A stretch of 64,000 bases of DNA. It comes from Meandrina meandrites (Eukaryota; Cnidaria; Anthozoa; Scleractinia; Meandrinidae). Under the pieces are notes generated by a model, which saw only the letters and a list, made by a program, of their open reading frames with translations, did no database searches and was not told where the DNA came from. Position numbers and translations under genes: made by a program. The stretch lies in contig OY855904.1 of NCBI GenBank assembly GCA_963693305.1, positions 32,519,742-32,583,741 of the forward strand, given 5' to 3'. Shown piece after piece: positions 33,353-46,117 of the stretch (its first letter is position 1; every line of letters begins with the position of its first letter).

Positions 33353-34644
33353 CAGTCTTTTATCCTTCACTTCAGTGAACTTGATCGGCTCTGAATAACA
33401 ATTCACTTTTGTTTGAGCTCAATTCAGTGATATTCAGCCTTGCTCAGCCGCAGGTCGATCCCTGGACATCGCGCTCTTTTTGCCTTGCTATTCAGTATAT
33501 CATGTTCAAATCGGCAATTATTTCGGATCTTCCCGTTAAGAGTTGTCCTAAATCATTTGGCATAAGTTTCCATGATGTAGATATGTAAATAAAGCGAGAA
33601 ATATTCACGAAAATCGATGTTCGCCAGCAGCTATCTTCGCGTCTTTCATTCAGCTTTAAAGGTGGATTTGCCGCCTTTTCGTACAATCGCTTCTAATGAA
33701 ATGTCCAGATCATTTATTTAACATGAGAAAAAAAACTAAACTAATTATTTCTGAAATAGATTTAGCCAAGCCTAAAAGCAGAGCTTGTCGGTTATTTACC
33801 TTGCCCTTTATTTAAATCTAAATTTATGCCATGATAGAATTATCAGGCTAAGTAAAAAATGAGTACTTGAGCCCGCGATCAACTGGAAAAAGACGTCACC
33901 TCGATTAGCTCTACGCCTCCGCCGCGATATGGATAGCGGATACCTTGTTTTGACAGCTGTAAATTGACCATGACATGGAAGTTCAATTTCAAAGATTTAA
34001 CAGTAACCAAGGCGGTAACTGTCCTGTGACTCCCCTCCCCTTCCCCCAGAGTCTGTACGGACGAACGGACGGACGCCGTACGGGCACGTGAGTACCAAAT
34101 GATGGTTTACCAAAATTTCTTACTCATGGTGCTCCGCTGGCGCGCTTCGGGCGCTGGAGCTCCGCTATGATTATCGTACTGAAAACCAATATCGCTACTT
34201 AGTGAAATTTCAGTCTGACTTCTAATAACTAATTTCGGGCAATTTTCCTAAAACTACTTTGTTTACAAAAACCAAGTGATTCGGTTATAGTTAGGACTCT
34301 TTCGTCAGATAACCAACATTGGTCTCCTTTCTTTTCGTGTCTTGTAATGAGCAGAACAATTAGCGCGCGCAACATGAAAATAATTTCAATTGTTAGCTAA
34401 AGTATCTTTCTTAAACGCATTTAACCGTGACATTAACTGTTTTTATTACTTATACTAAGTGCTTCTAAATGTTCGTTTTCTTTTAATGTCGACAAAAGCT
34501 TTTAAACTTCACCAATTATCTTCCCAGGTAACAACTGACAATCTTGCCTACTCGTCATCCCCGACTCTTCTGTCTTAAGACTTTAAACGTTCTCTTTACA
34601 CGCAGCATTATCGTTGAATTTGTTTTCCAAAATGCAATACATAT
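33353..34644. repeat. Repeat-derived region
   Basis: 33,353-33,400 continues the split repeat, and 34,020-34,165 matches 59,375-59,545 (shared GGTGCTCCGCTGGCGCGCTT). 34,166-34,470 is the first copy of a direct repeat whose second copy lies at 35,491-35,795. No gene is recognised. Confidence 0.6.
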
Positions 34645-34787
34645 ATCTTATTAGACATTTTCGTGTGTAGTATCGCTGTATAGTTTTACGAGTCATACAA
34701 TATTTTGGCGAGTCCGAAGGGCGAGTCAAAATACAAATAGTGAGTAAAAATTTACAGCGATAGTACACACTAAAATGTCTAAGAGAT
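34645..34787. mobile_element. Palindromic MITE
   Basis: Arms begin with TTAGACATTTTCGTGTGTAG and the complement of TTAGACATTTTAGTGTGTAC, followed by ATCGCTGTA on both sides. About 143 bases, no coding. Confidence 0.6.
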
Positions 34788-35186
34788 TTATTATCCAGCG
34801 CCAGTAGAGCTTGCTTCCTAATACTGTCTTACGAGTTTAAAATAAAACCTATAAATTCCTACTCATTTTTAAGGTTCACAAAAAAAAACCAGTGCGAATG
34901 TAAGTATTAACGATCATTTTTATTCAACACTGGTCAACACCGCTTCGTAGAGTACAAAAAACGCGCGAAACGAGTACAAATATCACACGATTTTTGTACT
35001 CGTCTCATTCCCCTGACTGCCCAAAAGATTGAAAACCCTGGCAAGTCAGAACTTTGGGGAAACGAAAACGGTAGTAATTCTGGATTTTTGTAAATTTTTG
35101 TCAATTTCATGTTATTTCGTTAACTAATTAGGATTGCTACAAGCAAAGAAAGCCGCTGATCAATTGGGCGCCTTTAACGCGTGTAA
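34788..35186. other. No gene recognised; small hairpin
   Basis: An inverted pair, CGAGTACAAAT and ATTTTTGTACTCG, lies at about 34,970-35,003. Nothing else is supported. Confidence 0.35.
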
Positions 35187-35409
35187 AGCCTGGTTCACAC
35201 TAGCGACATAACGACATAACGGCAAGGTCACGCAAATGCGAAAAACACTTCATGTTGCTGTTTTATGTCACCAGTGTTAAGAACATAACATAACGACATA
35301 GTAGGAACATAATGACATAAGCATAACGACATAAGGAAAGAACTGAACTTTTCTTTATGTCGTTATGTCCATGTCATTATGTCGTTATGTCGCTAGTGTG
35401 AACCAGGCT
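35187..35409. mobile_element. MITE made of ACATAACG repeats
   Basis: Inverted termini AGCCTGGTTCACACTAGCGA on both sides and a 3-base duplication TAA (35,184-35,186 and 35,410-35,412), consistent with PIF/Harbinger-type targets. The interior is largely CATAACGA/TCGTTATG words in both orientations, so much of the element can fold on itself. Confidence 0.7.
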
Positions 35410-35490
35410 TAAATGGGAATATTACAATTTGCTTCATCGGCAATATGTTGTTATTTGCTATAATCACCTGATCAAAATCTTTAAATAAAA

Positions 35491-35795
35491 TTTATGATTA
35501 TCGTACTGAAAAACAAAATATCGCTACTGACGGAAATTTCAGTATGACTTCTAATAACGAATTTCAGGCAATTTTCATTAAAATATTTTCTTCACAAAAC
35601 CAAGTGATTCAGATATAGTTAAGACTCTTTTTCGTGAATTAACCACATTAGTCTCCTTTCTTCGTGTCTTCTAATGAGCAAAATATAATTAGCGCGCGCC
35701 ACATGAAAAAGTACGCCTGTTAGCTAAAGTATCTTTATAAATCTCAATGGCATTTTAGCTTTACATTTCCTGTTTCATTACTTATACTAAGTGCC
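35491..35795. repeat. Direct repeat, second copy
   Basis: About 80% similar to 34,166-34,470 (shared GATTATCGTACTGAAAA, ATTAGCGCGCG and TTAGCTAAAGTATCTTT). No coding. Confidence 0.65.
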
Positions 35796-36344
35796 TCTTC
35801 TGTTTCAAATGGGAAACTTTGAAGGTTATTATCATAGGCAGTATATATATAAGCCTTAAACTTGAACTCCGAAAGGGAAGAATTATTGTTAGTATAGCAG
35901 TTTTTACTTTTGTTGTATTTTAGTTGAATAAGGATAAAATTTACATCTAAGTAAATATTTAGACACCACCCAAGATGAATGTAACTATAGGTACGCTCTG
36001 TTTCAAGGCTCTACTGGCGCCAGCAAGTCTCGAAAGTTGTAAAGCGGCAATTAAAAACAATTCTCTTACCTGACAAATGTCAATTTTTTACCTTATCGAT
36101 TACTAATTAGGACCTCTGAAAACGTAGGGAGCTGCCGATCACATTCACTTCTCCACAAAGAGCTAACCAGTAACGAGAAAAGCTAAACGCCACATTGCGG
36201 TGAGTTATGTTTGAAGCTTGTTTGTAATATTAACAGCTGAGTAATATGGTTGCTTGCTTTATGTGCATAATGCTGAACAAGTACACGAGGAAAGTTCCTA
36301 CTTAAAGCCGTCCCTTTTCGTTTTGAAATCAAAAATCAACTATG

Positions 36345-36598
36345 TTTAACGAGGGTAGCACATAAGAGTCTCGCGATGACAAACCTGTGGCCCTCGAATT
36401 CCCGATCGAATTGGAATTTGGAAGTGTTGGTTTTTGTGGAGGGAGGAAAACCGGAGAATCAGGAGAAAAACCCTCGGAGCAGGGACGAGAACCAACAACA
36501 AACTCAACCCACATATGACGCCGGGTCCGGGAATCGAATCCGGGCCACATTGGTGGGAAGCGAGCGCTCTCACCACTGCGCCATCCCTGCTCCCCACA
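36345..36598 (-). mobile_element. tRNA-derived SINE, near full length
   Basis: On the minus strand the head reads GGGATGGCGCAGTGGTGAGA (A-box) and later GGATTCGATTCC (B-box), a tRNA-like head of about 72 bases. A unique body of about 180 bases follows, ending near TATGTGCTACCCTCG. RNA polymerase III would transcribe it. Open frames overlapping it on both strands are shadows. Confidence 0.85.
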
Positions 36599-36776
36599 AA
36601 GCATACAATAGGGCTGTAAAACATATTTTAATCATAGAAAGGCGAGTCACAGAGGAGCTAAATAATAGTATCTTCAAAATCATTTATCGTCAATTCTTCA
36701 AACTCAGTGAAAATATTTCACACTAGGATTTCTTTTTCTTGCATTCTGTTAGCAAGGAAACAAGATAATTTGTCCG

Positions 36777-38477
36777 TTTAATGATTTATTCTCATTGCAC
36801 AGGTTTTATTTAATGTTTTGTAAAAATTTATTTTACGGCGGTCCAATTTTCAAACCATTATAGAATTCGAACAAAATCGTTTATAACTGGTCGATGTGTT
36901 AGGTAATTTTTGTGACAATAAGTAACTTACAGCAACTATTGATATCATGCGAATAACCACACAATGCAAACTTCTTCCACAAAGAGTACCTCGCTCTACT
37001 TTCTTTGTGTGAATCGACGAGGTCAGTAAAATTTTTGCTTTCTGAAAAAGAAAGGTATTTTTAGAGAACCACGAAACAGTTCACATATTGCCTTGACATG
37101 TCAATGCCGCAAATCTATTCAGTAAGACATTACCTCTCTGAAACCTCTATTTTCATTCGCCCGCTGTAAACACTACCTCTATTGTTATTCAGGGATAGGG
37201 GCATTGTTATGACCTGTTATCTATTGTTTTTAGAACCAATGAAGTAACTCGTTCCAAGAAGTAGTGGGCGACCCAATCTATTCTTCGCGATAAACAAGAA
37301 TCTCAGGTGTCGTGCTGAACACTTAAGGCCGGCACTTTTATCGAACCATGAAACACTTCAAACATTGCCTGAACTTAAAAATGTCGGTCGCAAATCTGTT
37401 CAAACTGAGCGAAGAGCCTTCTGTGATATAGCTTTTTACACAGAAATTTCGCGCCTTAACCCTATCTTGCATACTTTGCATCGTGCAGACCATGATTTCA
37501 ATCTTTCTTCTTTTTGCTGGACGCGGACAAAGCCCCGTGTCGTTAAGTCGGCCAGCCATGTTATCAAGGAGGGACCGCATGTACCATAATACTTATTTCC
37601 TTTATCCGATTGAAATCTCTATCCAAAAAATAAAACAAATGTTTGCTTAACATGTTAATTAGTGGTCCTTTTATCACAGATGTGCAATGGCGATATTTTT
37701 GTTTTAAGAACCTGCATTACAATTCGCTCTGATTATCGAAACTAGAAAGAACAAGGTAGCCAAAACACTATTTTCATCACAATTTTCTTTTTATTGAACC
37801 CTCTGGCAAGAGGCAAAATTTGCAATCGGTCAAACGCTGCTAAGTTTTTTCTACGACATAATCTTTTTGTAAAAAACATTTATATCACCATGTTTACTAA
37901 GAAAAAAGAAAACGCAAACAGCTAATACCTTTACAGGAAAGCTGCTTCATGTATTTGACAGCAATAAAAAACCTTTCTTTGATACTCTTGGGTGGAATTG
38001 TCTCCTGGGAAACCATTTAGCCCCTTGTTTATTAGGTTATTATCGTCCGGTGCTCTGTGATTATTCACCCAAACTCGACCAATCACGGCAAGGCACAATT
38101 TAATTGAAGACACAACACACCTCAGTAAACCACTGTTTTTCAATCAACCTAGCCCAGTGTTTCTTCGAAAGGTGATTAACGAGGTGAGTGAAAAAGATAT
38201 TTGACGATGGGGATGTTGGTTTTCTAACTATGTTACGATTTCACTCAAATGTTTCGATTCTCCTAATTGTTCATACTTTTTTGCAGAATTCGCTACGGAT
38301 TAAAGCTTCAAAGGTAGGTACTTCCTAAATATCACGAAGAAACATTAATTTTAGTATAAAGAAAGATTGACGAGCTAATCAACTTTTGGGAGCTCCTGTT
38401 TTGGATAATTTGCGAAAGTTCCTAACGCACAAATAATCGATTTTATCAATTTTATTAAGACTATCAGCAGCTTCAAA
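36777..38477. repeat. Tandem 1.65-kb repeat, copy A
   Basis: First of three direct copies, starting at TTCTCATTGCACAGG. It diverges from the others at about 37,030-37,310. All copies contain a short open segment (AFCDIAFYTEISRL...) and a conserved block TTTTTTGCAG|AATTCGCTACG...CAAAG|GTAGGTACTT that looks like a 27-base exon between splice sites. No protein family is recognised. Confidence 0.8.
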
Positions 38478-39168
38478 GATAGGCGTACGGGCAATTTTTT
38501 ACCAGGGGGGGGGGGGGGGGGGGGGGGGGCGGTGAACCATTTGCCCAAAAAATTCTCGCAAGTTGCCCAATTTTTTACGAAAAAGTCGAAAAGAAACGAG
38601 GGTCATATAAGATGCTCTAACATAGGCCTACTTATGAAGCGACAATATTCTTACAAATGAATCTATCATATGAGCTCATAAAACACGTTAAAAGAAATAG
38701 CTGTCTCGGCCATTTCGACGGCCAAAGATATCAATGATACGATCCATGTCATTGTTGACTACAGTCTAGAGTTGGCATATGCCCTTTCAATGTTAACAAG
38801 TGCGATGAACATTACTGACACGTTGTTGCCCCATGGTGCTGCGCAGTAAGTTTTCAATCTGCGCAACGCACTGAATGATCGTTCTGCTGAACACGATGTA
38901 GCAGGTATCACTGCAAGGATATGTACTACATTAATAACCAGAAACTCATCACGTGCTGGGCAACCACTGCCTCGTGTGAATTTAACTGGCTTTATCACGC
39001 TGACTTCAGGTTAAAATAGAAAATATCTATCTCTTCAAAAAACAAAAACATGGAAACTTCTTTTAAAACTGGCTTTGCCCAAATTTCTTTTGCTGCCCAA
39101 AAAATCTGAGTTGCCCAAAATTTGGGGGGGCTGCAGCCCCCCCAGCCCCCCCGGCCCGTACGCCTATG
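38478..39168. mobile_element. hAT element with 8-bp target duplication
   Basis: Perfect duplication GCTTCAAA at 38,470-38,477 and 39,169-39,176. The inverted ends GATAGGCGTACGGGC and (complement) CATAGGCGTACGGGC differ only at the first base. It separates copies A and B of the tandem repeat; the B/C junction shows the uninterrupted site. Length 691 bases, an internally deleted copy. A 25-base poly-G tract lies at 38,505-38,529. Confidence 0.9.
38759..38998 (-). pseudogene. hAT transposase C-terminal remnant
   Basis: The minus-strand translation contains IPATSCSAERSFSALRRLKTY and later NIERAYANS, the conserved hAT dimerisation region near the C-terminus. A frameshift lies just after LKTY: an alternative frame reads LRSTMGQQRVSNV. 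The catalytic core is missing, so this is only a fossil of the transposase. Confidence 0.85.
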
Positions 39169-39176
39169 GCTTCAAA

Positions 39177-40860
39177 AGATATTTATCTTTTTCTCATTGC
39201 ACAGGTTTCATTTGATGTGTTGTAAATATTTACTTTACGGCGGTCTAATATTCAAACCATTATAGAATTCGAACAAAATCGTTTATAACTGATGTGTGAG
39301 GTAATTTTTGTGACAATAAGTAACTTACAGCAACTATTGATATCATGCGAATAAACACACAATGCAAACTTCTTCCATAAAGAGCCCCTAGCTCTACTGA
39401 CTTTTTCTGTGTGATTCACGACATGTGTCGGATAACGTTTTCCTATATAATCACTGGTTTTAATAAATAGGTACTCTCTACTCAAGCAGCGTAATGGTCC
39501 ACGTGTCATTTGCAGCACGTGCTCACAAAACAAGAATCTCAGGTGTCGTGCTGAACACTAAAACCACGCACTTTTAACGAACCATGAAACACTTCAAACA
39601 TTGCCAGAACATAAAAATGCCGCAAATCTGTTTATTTATTGTGCAATGGTGTCATTTTTACAAGTTATTTTCGCGGTCCGAATGGCATCGTTTGCGCTTG
39701 TCTATCAGAAATATGCCATTTCACGTAGAAACAGCAGTAAAGCTACAGGGTGCCAACGCCGATATAACTGAGCGAAGCGCCTTCTTTGAAATAGCTTTTT
39801 ATACCGAAATTTCGCGGCTTTACCCTATCTTGTATGCTTTGCATCGTACAGACCATGATTTCAATCTTTCTTCTTTTTGCCCAGTGGACGCGGACAAAAT
39901 CGGTGCCGTTAAGTCGGCCAGCCATGTTATCAACATCATATCAAGGAGTGACCGCATGTACCATAATACTTATTTCCTTTATCCGCTTGAAATCTATATC
40001 CAAAACATAAGACAAATGTTTGCTCAACATGTTAATTGGTGGTCCTTTTATCACAGATGTGCAATGGCGATATTTTTATTTTAAGAACCTGCATTAAAAT
40101 TCGCTCTGCTTATGGAAACTATAAAAGAGCAATGTAGCCAAAACACTATTTTCATCACAATTTTCTTTTTATTGAACCCTCTGGCAAGAGGTAAAATTAG
40201 CAATCGGTCAAACGCTGCTAAGTTTTTTCAACCACATAATATTTTTGTAAAAACCAATTATATCACCTTGTTTTCTAAGAAAAAAAAAAAGAAACGCAAA
40301 CAGCTAATACCTTTACAGGAAAGTTGCTTCATGTATTTGACAGCAATCGAAAAAACCTTTCTTTGATACTCTTGGATAGAATTGTCTCCTGGGAAACCAT
40401 ATAGCCCCTTGTTTATTAGGTTATTATCGTCCGGTGCTCTGTGATTATTCACCCAAATTCGACCAATCACGGCAAGGCACGATTTAATTGAAGACACAGC
40501 ACACCTCAGTAAAACACTGTGTTTCAATCAACCTAGCCCAGTGTTTCTTCGAAAGGTGATTAAAGAGGTGAGTGAAAAGATATTTAACGATGGGGATGTT
40601 GTTTTTCTAACTATGCTACGATTTCCCTCAAATGTTTCGATTCTCCTTACTGTTCACACTTTATTGCAGAATTCGCTACGAATTAAAGCTTCAAAGGTAG
40701 GTACTTCCTCAATATCACGAAGAAACATTAATTTTAGTATAAAGAAAGATTGACGAGCTAATCAACTTTTGGGAGCTTCTGTTTTGGATAATTTGCGAAA
40801 GCTCCTAACGCACAAATAATCAATTTTATCAGTTTTATTAAGACTATCAGCAGCTTCAAA
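39177..40860. repeat. Tandem 1.65-kb repeat, copy B
   Basis: Second copy, highly similar to copy C along its whole length. It includes the exon-like block TTATTGCAG|AATTCGCTACG...CAAAG|GTAGGT near 40,670-40,705, and a region where GTGATTAAAGAG is followed by the donor-like GTGAGTG. Confidence 0.85.
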
Positions 40861-42488
40861 AGATATTTATTTTTTTCTCATTGCACAGTTTCATTTAATG
40901 TCTTGTAAATATTTACTCTACGGCGGTCCAATATTCAAACCATTATAGAATTCGAACAAAATCGTTTATAACTGATGTGTGAGGTAATTTTTGTGACAAT
41001 AAGTAACTTACAGCAACTATTGATATCATGCGAATAAACACACAATGCAAACTTCTTCCATAAAGAGCCCCTAGCTCTGCTGACCTTTTCTGTGTGATTC
41101 TAACTGTGCCGGATAACGTTGTCTTATATAATCACTGGTTGTAATAGATAAGTACACTCTGCTCAAGCAGCGTAATGGTCCTCATTTCATTTGCAGCACG
41201 TGCTCACAAAACAAGAATCTTAGGTGTCGTGCTGAACACTAAAACCTCGCACTTTTAACAAACCATGAAACACTTCAAACATTGCCTGAACATAAAAATG
41301 TCGTAAATCTGTTTATTTATTGTGTAATGGTGTTATTTTGGCGGTCCAAATGGCATCGTTTGCGCTTGTCTATCTGAAATATGCCATTTCAGTAGAAGCA
41401 GCAGTAAAGCGACAGGGTGCCAACGATATAACTGAGCGAAGCGTCTTCTGTGATATAGCTTTTTATACCGAAATTTCGCGCCTTTACCCTATGTTGCATA
41501 CTTTGCATCGTACAGACCATGATTTCAATCTTTCTTCTTTTTGCTGGACGCGGATGTTATCAACATCATATAAACGAGTGACCGCATGTACCATAATACT
41601 TATTTCCTTTATCCGATTGAAATCTCTATCCAAAACATAAAACAAATGTTTGCTTAACATGTTAATTAGTGGTCCCTTTATCACAGATGTGCAATGGCGA
41701 TATTTTTATTTTAAGAACCTGCATTACGATTCGCTCTGATTATGGAAACTAAAAAGAGCAAGGTAGCCAAAACACTATTTTCATCACAATTTTCTTTTTA
41801 TTGAACCCTCTGGCAAGAGGTAAAAATAGCAATCGGTCAAACGCTGCTAAGTTTTTTCTACCACATAATCTTTTTGTAAAAAACATTTATATCACCATGT
41901 TTACTAAGAAAAAAAAGAAACGCAAACAGCTAATACCTTTACAGGAAAGTTGCTTCATGTATTTGACAGCAATAAAAAAACCTTTCTTTGATACTCTCGG
42001 GTGGAATTGTCTCCTGGGAAACCATTTAGCCCCTTGTTTATTAGGTTATTATCGTCCGGTGCTGTGTGATTATTCACCCAAACTTAACCAATCACGGCAA
42101 GGCATGATTTAATTGAAGACACAGCACACCTCAGTGAAACACTGTGTTTCAATCAACCTAGCCCAGTGTTTCTTCGAAAGGTGATTAACGAGGTGAGTGA
42201 AAAAGATATTTAACGATGGGGATGTTGGTTTTCTAACTATGTTTACTATTTCACTCAGATGTTTCGATTCTCCTTATTGTTCACACTTTACTGGAGAATT
42301 CGTTACGAATTAAAACTGCAAAGGTAGGTACTTCCTAAATATCACAAAAAGCATTTATTTTAGTATAAAGAAAGATTGACGAGCTAATCAACTTTTGGGA
42401 GCTTCTGTTTTGGATAATTTGCGAAAGCTCCTAACGCACAAATAATCAATTTTATCAGTTTTATTAAGACTATCAGCAGCTTCAGAAG
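40861..42488. repeat. Tandem 1.65-kb repeat, copy C
   Basis: Third copy. The acceptor-like TTGCAG is changed to CTGGAG here, and an internal piece of about 40 bases present in copy B near 39,890 is missing. A few tens of bases of a fourth unit follow at 42,489-42,520. Confidence 0.85.
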
Positions 42489-42520
42489 ATGTTTATTTAT
42501 TTCTCATTGCACATTAAACT

Positions 42521-44219
42521 AAACTATGTATATGTGTGATATTATGTAAATGCACTATAAGCATCTGTAAATAAAACTTCGCGCTTTCAATCTTGAAAAT
42601 GATGGTAGAAACTTTTAATTCTTCTTGTTAATTGCTTTAACAAGCAACTCACCATACCATCCGATCAATGAAATACTGTAGTCATCGTTCACATAGTTAC
42701 TAATAACTTGAGCTAGATTAACTACACTGAGAGGGTTACGAGCGCGATCGATCGTGAACCGCGATAGAACGGAAGTGTATCTCACTGATGGATTAACCTC
42801 ATCGAAGCTATAACTTGTCTGCCGGTTTCACAGATTCTGATTTGTAAAGCTGCTTCGAATTCAGTTTGTTTGGGGTAAAAGCGACAAACGACGCAGCCCT
42901 GGATTATTTGCAATTTGACATGATTATGCATGAGCTGTGACTTTTCTTTTTTTAATCCTTCATGAACTACCTTTTTTCAAACAATGTATGGAAAAAGGCT
43001 TACCTCGAATCCTCCTTATGATTGATTTACCCAATGAATGATCCACGATGTGAATGGAAACCCTAAAAGAAGACAGGACTGGGACTGTAACACAACATTT
43101 CGATGTTTCATGCATGCAAGCAGCTTCAGTGCGTGCTTCTACACTACATGAAGAACATAGCTGACCTTCACCACCGAACACAGAACGATTTTCTTTGCGT
43201 GTGCAACCAAAAGCTATACTTACCAACTGCAAGATTCAAAACATTATAAAAGTGAAAGACCTTCTTTATAAAAGGAGGCCGGTCGGTGTAAACCCCCTGT
43301 AACTTCGCCAGAACAACGATGTATTTTATCAATCTAAAAGATGATCATTTTGTAACAAGAGAAAACTCCTACTTGAACAAACATCTCATCAAACGAAATC
43401 GAAATGTTTAAACGACATCGACAAACAAGAAATGGTAATTCCAAGCTGATAAATCTTTACTAATCCTCGTGGTTTGCCGCCGAGAGAGTATCGCGCGAAA
43501 CATTATGATAATTTATCCGCCGCCGAAAATGAGAACTGATCTTTCGCCAATGACGATTATCGATTAACACTTTGTTTGACACATTATAACACCTTCCCCA
43601 ACCACAGCAAAATTATATCTGCGTGAAACGGTACTTACAGTAGAAGTCCTGTGCGTCCTGTCATGTTTAAGAGGCGTTTTTTTTTTCTAACTTGGTGTAT
43701 CAGTATTCTCGCAGTGTATCGTTAGAAAATTAATAGATTGTAATGCAGTTACACATTGAGGACCATTTATTGGCAGAGTCGCAGACAATTCAGACTGTAG
43801 TGTGTAAAAGACTTCCCGAGATTTGACTTCTTTGACTTGGTTTGTATTCAGTCGGTATATCTACGATACCAGTATCTCCAATGCAGGATGCCCGGCAGTC
43901 GGGGCATTACGTCTTGTAAACCGCTCCCTGGCCGTCGTAAGGTTCGTCGTTGTCTTAGCAGTTGGCCAGTTATTGCCATTCCCTACACAGCTGTTCCCAC
44001 CATTTGCGAAAATTCACATCACTGAAAAACCAACATCCCCACAATTAAGTAATAAACGAATTGGTACTCGTTTATTTTTTCCTTTGATGCTAACAAAAGT
44101 TGCAATGCAAGTCAAAAGGTGATCAAGTAAATAAGCCGCTATAATTATACAGAGTAACAATTCAGTGCAGCATACATTGTTAAACTTTCTTTCTCCAATT
44201 CAACAGAAATTGCAGAATT
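42521..44219. other. Upstream region of secreted-protein gene
   Basis: No clear gene. A 90-codon cysteine-containing open frame on the minus strand (42,960-43,232) has no recognised motif. An acceptor-like TTCAACAG at about 44,205 precedes the start codon at 44,220, so a 5' untranslated exon may lie upstream. Confidence 0.35.
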
Positions 44220-44306
44220 ATGAACTTCCCTTGGGTCCTGATGTATCTGTTCGTTATCATTCTGAGTGCAGGAATGCATGCCGAGGGAGGATTGATGAAA
44301 CAAAAG
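44220..44306 (+). CDS. Secreted cysteine-rich protein, exon 1 (signal peptide)
   Basis: Codes for 29 residues starting MNFPWVLMYLFVIILSAG, a textbook signal peptide (short N-region, hydrophobic core, small residues before a predicted cut near MHA|E), then EGGLMKQK. The coding stretch ends in phase 0 at AAAAG|GTAGCA. The terminal exon at 54,191 also begins in phase 0, so the two can join directly (total about 174 residues). The intron would be 9.9 kb, of which 7.8 kb is a transposon. The donor is not ideal at +4/+5. The gene product should enter the secretory pathway. Confidence 0.6.
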
Positions 44307-46117
44307 GTAGCACCACTTTCTGTTTTGTTTCATTTCATTTGAATATTGACACATTTGTTAGACTAGAGTAATTAATAGGCTATGATATGTAATGCGAAAA
44401 CGAAATGACAACCAGCAGGTTCCTATACCTGAAACGTTAGTCTAAATTAAAGGATTTTTATGCAGATTAGACACGCTTGTTTTTGCTAAATGGCGTAAGT
44501 TGACATGGATTAGTAAAATTTCGGCTTTTCTGCTATAAGAAGAAGGTAGATGTTGATAGTCCTAGTTTTAATTAGTATTTTTAAACAACATATTGCAGCT
44601 GTTATACTCAATATACAACACGACAAACAAGAGGTTGGGGTTGATCATTGCCACTTGTTATTTTACATATAATCCACATACTGAAGAAACTCGGGCTCCC
44701 AGTCTGTTGTGGTTTGGCTGTGCATTCATGTGAGCAAGTAGATTCCCATTGTCGTTGGTGAAACGCTTCAAGAAATTTTTGTGCTCGCCTTAAAAAAAAG
44801 ATAGATCGCAGCAAAACATTTTCGAGACTTTATTATATTGAAAGTTCCCTACAAAACAAACATCCAAAACAGAGAAGGCTCGTTTAAGGACATTCTCCTG
44901 TATTGCATTGCGCATCCTTACTGCGCACGATTGATTCCGTCATTAGCGCACGCTCACAACGGACACACGTCTGCAATAAGACTAAGCTCAGTAGGTTGAA
45001 GAATGGTTATTTACTCTTAAACAAGCATGGGGACCTACCTTTTTTCCAAGAAATTTGTACATATCATTCATCCCCTTTTTGTTCAAGGTGTCAGAAAAAA
45101 ATCACATGTTAGAAAACTAACTTATTGTTAGAAACGCGTTACTCACAGAGATAAAATCATGAACTCCACAACGCGCAGGCGAGGAAGTTTTTGAGCCAAT
45201 TTTGTCTGATGCTATGAGTATTAGCCATAAAATATCTATTAAATTGTTCCTTGTTAACAATACAATATATCTACTACATTGTTTTAAGATTTGCTTTAGT
45301 TGTGTGATTCCTGTTCCTCCGGGAAAAAGCGTTAACTGATGAAATAAACATGTGTTTGTTAGATGAAATTACAAGGAATTGTGGGGTAACTTGAGATGTA
45401 ATATGTCGAAAACGGCCCGGGACCTATTATGTTCATTTTATATTTCGAAACATTGCACGATTGAAAACAAATTGCGAAAGTTTGACAAAAATCTTATGTT
45501 TAACCTTATTTAGGGGGAAAGACCTTAGAGAGTTTCAGTCACATGGCAGAAGGGTTGGGTCTGAAATCCCCAGCGTTAGTTCACTAACGAGTATGGGCAC
45601 CCCCCATTATTATTCATCCATTGGAAGTGCCAATAGCCTTTGCACCAAAAGGACTGATCACATTCCTATGGTAAAAAATTAAATAAATAAGGAAAACAGT
45701 ATTAACTGTAGTTTTTCTGATTAACATTTTTGTCACCATGGCAACCAATCATTACATAATAGTTTTCCAGCAATAAAGGTTTTCTGTCTAAATCAAGTGC
45801 AAAAAGATTACACGTCTCCGACGCAATGTATTTGCTGTTTTGCTAAGCATGTCATTGCGAGTTTTGAGTATGGGGATGCTAAAATATATTAAAATACCCT
45901 TCTAACCAGCCTAGGGACCCCTTTTTTATTTCACATTTGGACTTCTCATATGATGTATATTTAGTAGGCAAAGTTTGAACCAAAATCTATTTTCAGCTAT
46001 ATTTCAGAGGAACGACCTTAAAGCGGCAAGTAGATTTTGTATCACTTAAACCGAGTTATACTGCCTTCGATGTTGGTTATATACTTTTCCCATTCTCTTA
46101 TTTCTTCTACCAAGTAA
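44307..46117. other. Intron of secreted-protein gene, 5' part
   Basis: No transposon recognised. It contains one weak candidate exon (45,514-45,670). Confidence 0.4.
45514..45670 (+). CDS. Weak candidate internal exon
   Basis: A 157-base open stretch between an acceptor (CCTTATTTAG) and a weak donor (CCTATG|GTAAAA). The peptide includes DLREFQSHGRRVGSE and PHYYSSIGSANSLCT. It ends in phase 0, compatible with the exon at 54,191. However, it starts with one leftover base and so does not fit exon 1 directly. Either another exon is missing or this is chance. Confidence 0.25.

Noticed and set aside
36376..36726. 116-codon open frame and opposite-strand frames of about 90 codons
   Set aside because: They overlap a tRNA-derived SINE with clear A and B boxes; the frames are shadows.
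37338..38143. Minus-strand open frames repeated in each tandem copy
   Set aside because: Repeated presence follows from the tandem repeat itself, and the frames change length and terminate differently between copies.
45514..45670. Candidate second exon of the secreted-protein gene as a confident call
   Set aside because: Kept only as a weak feature because its start phase does not fit exon 1 and its donor is poor.
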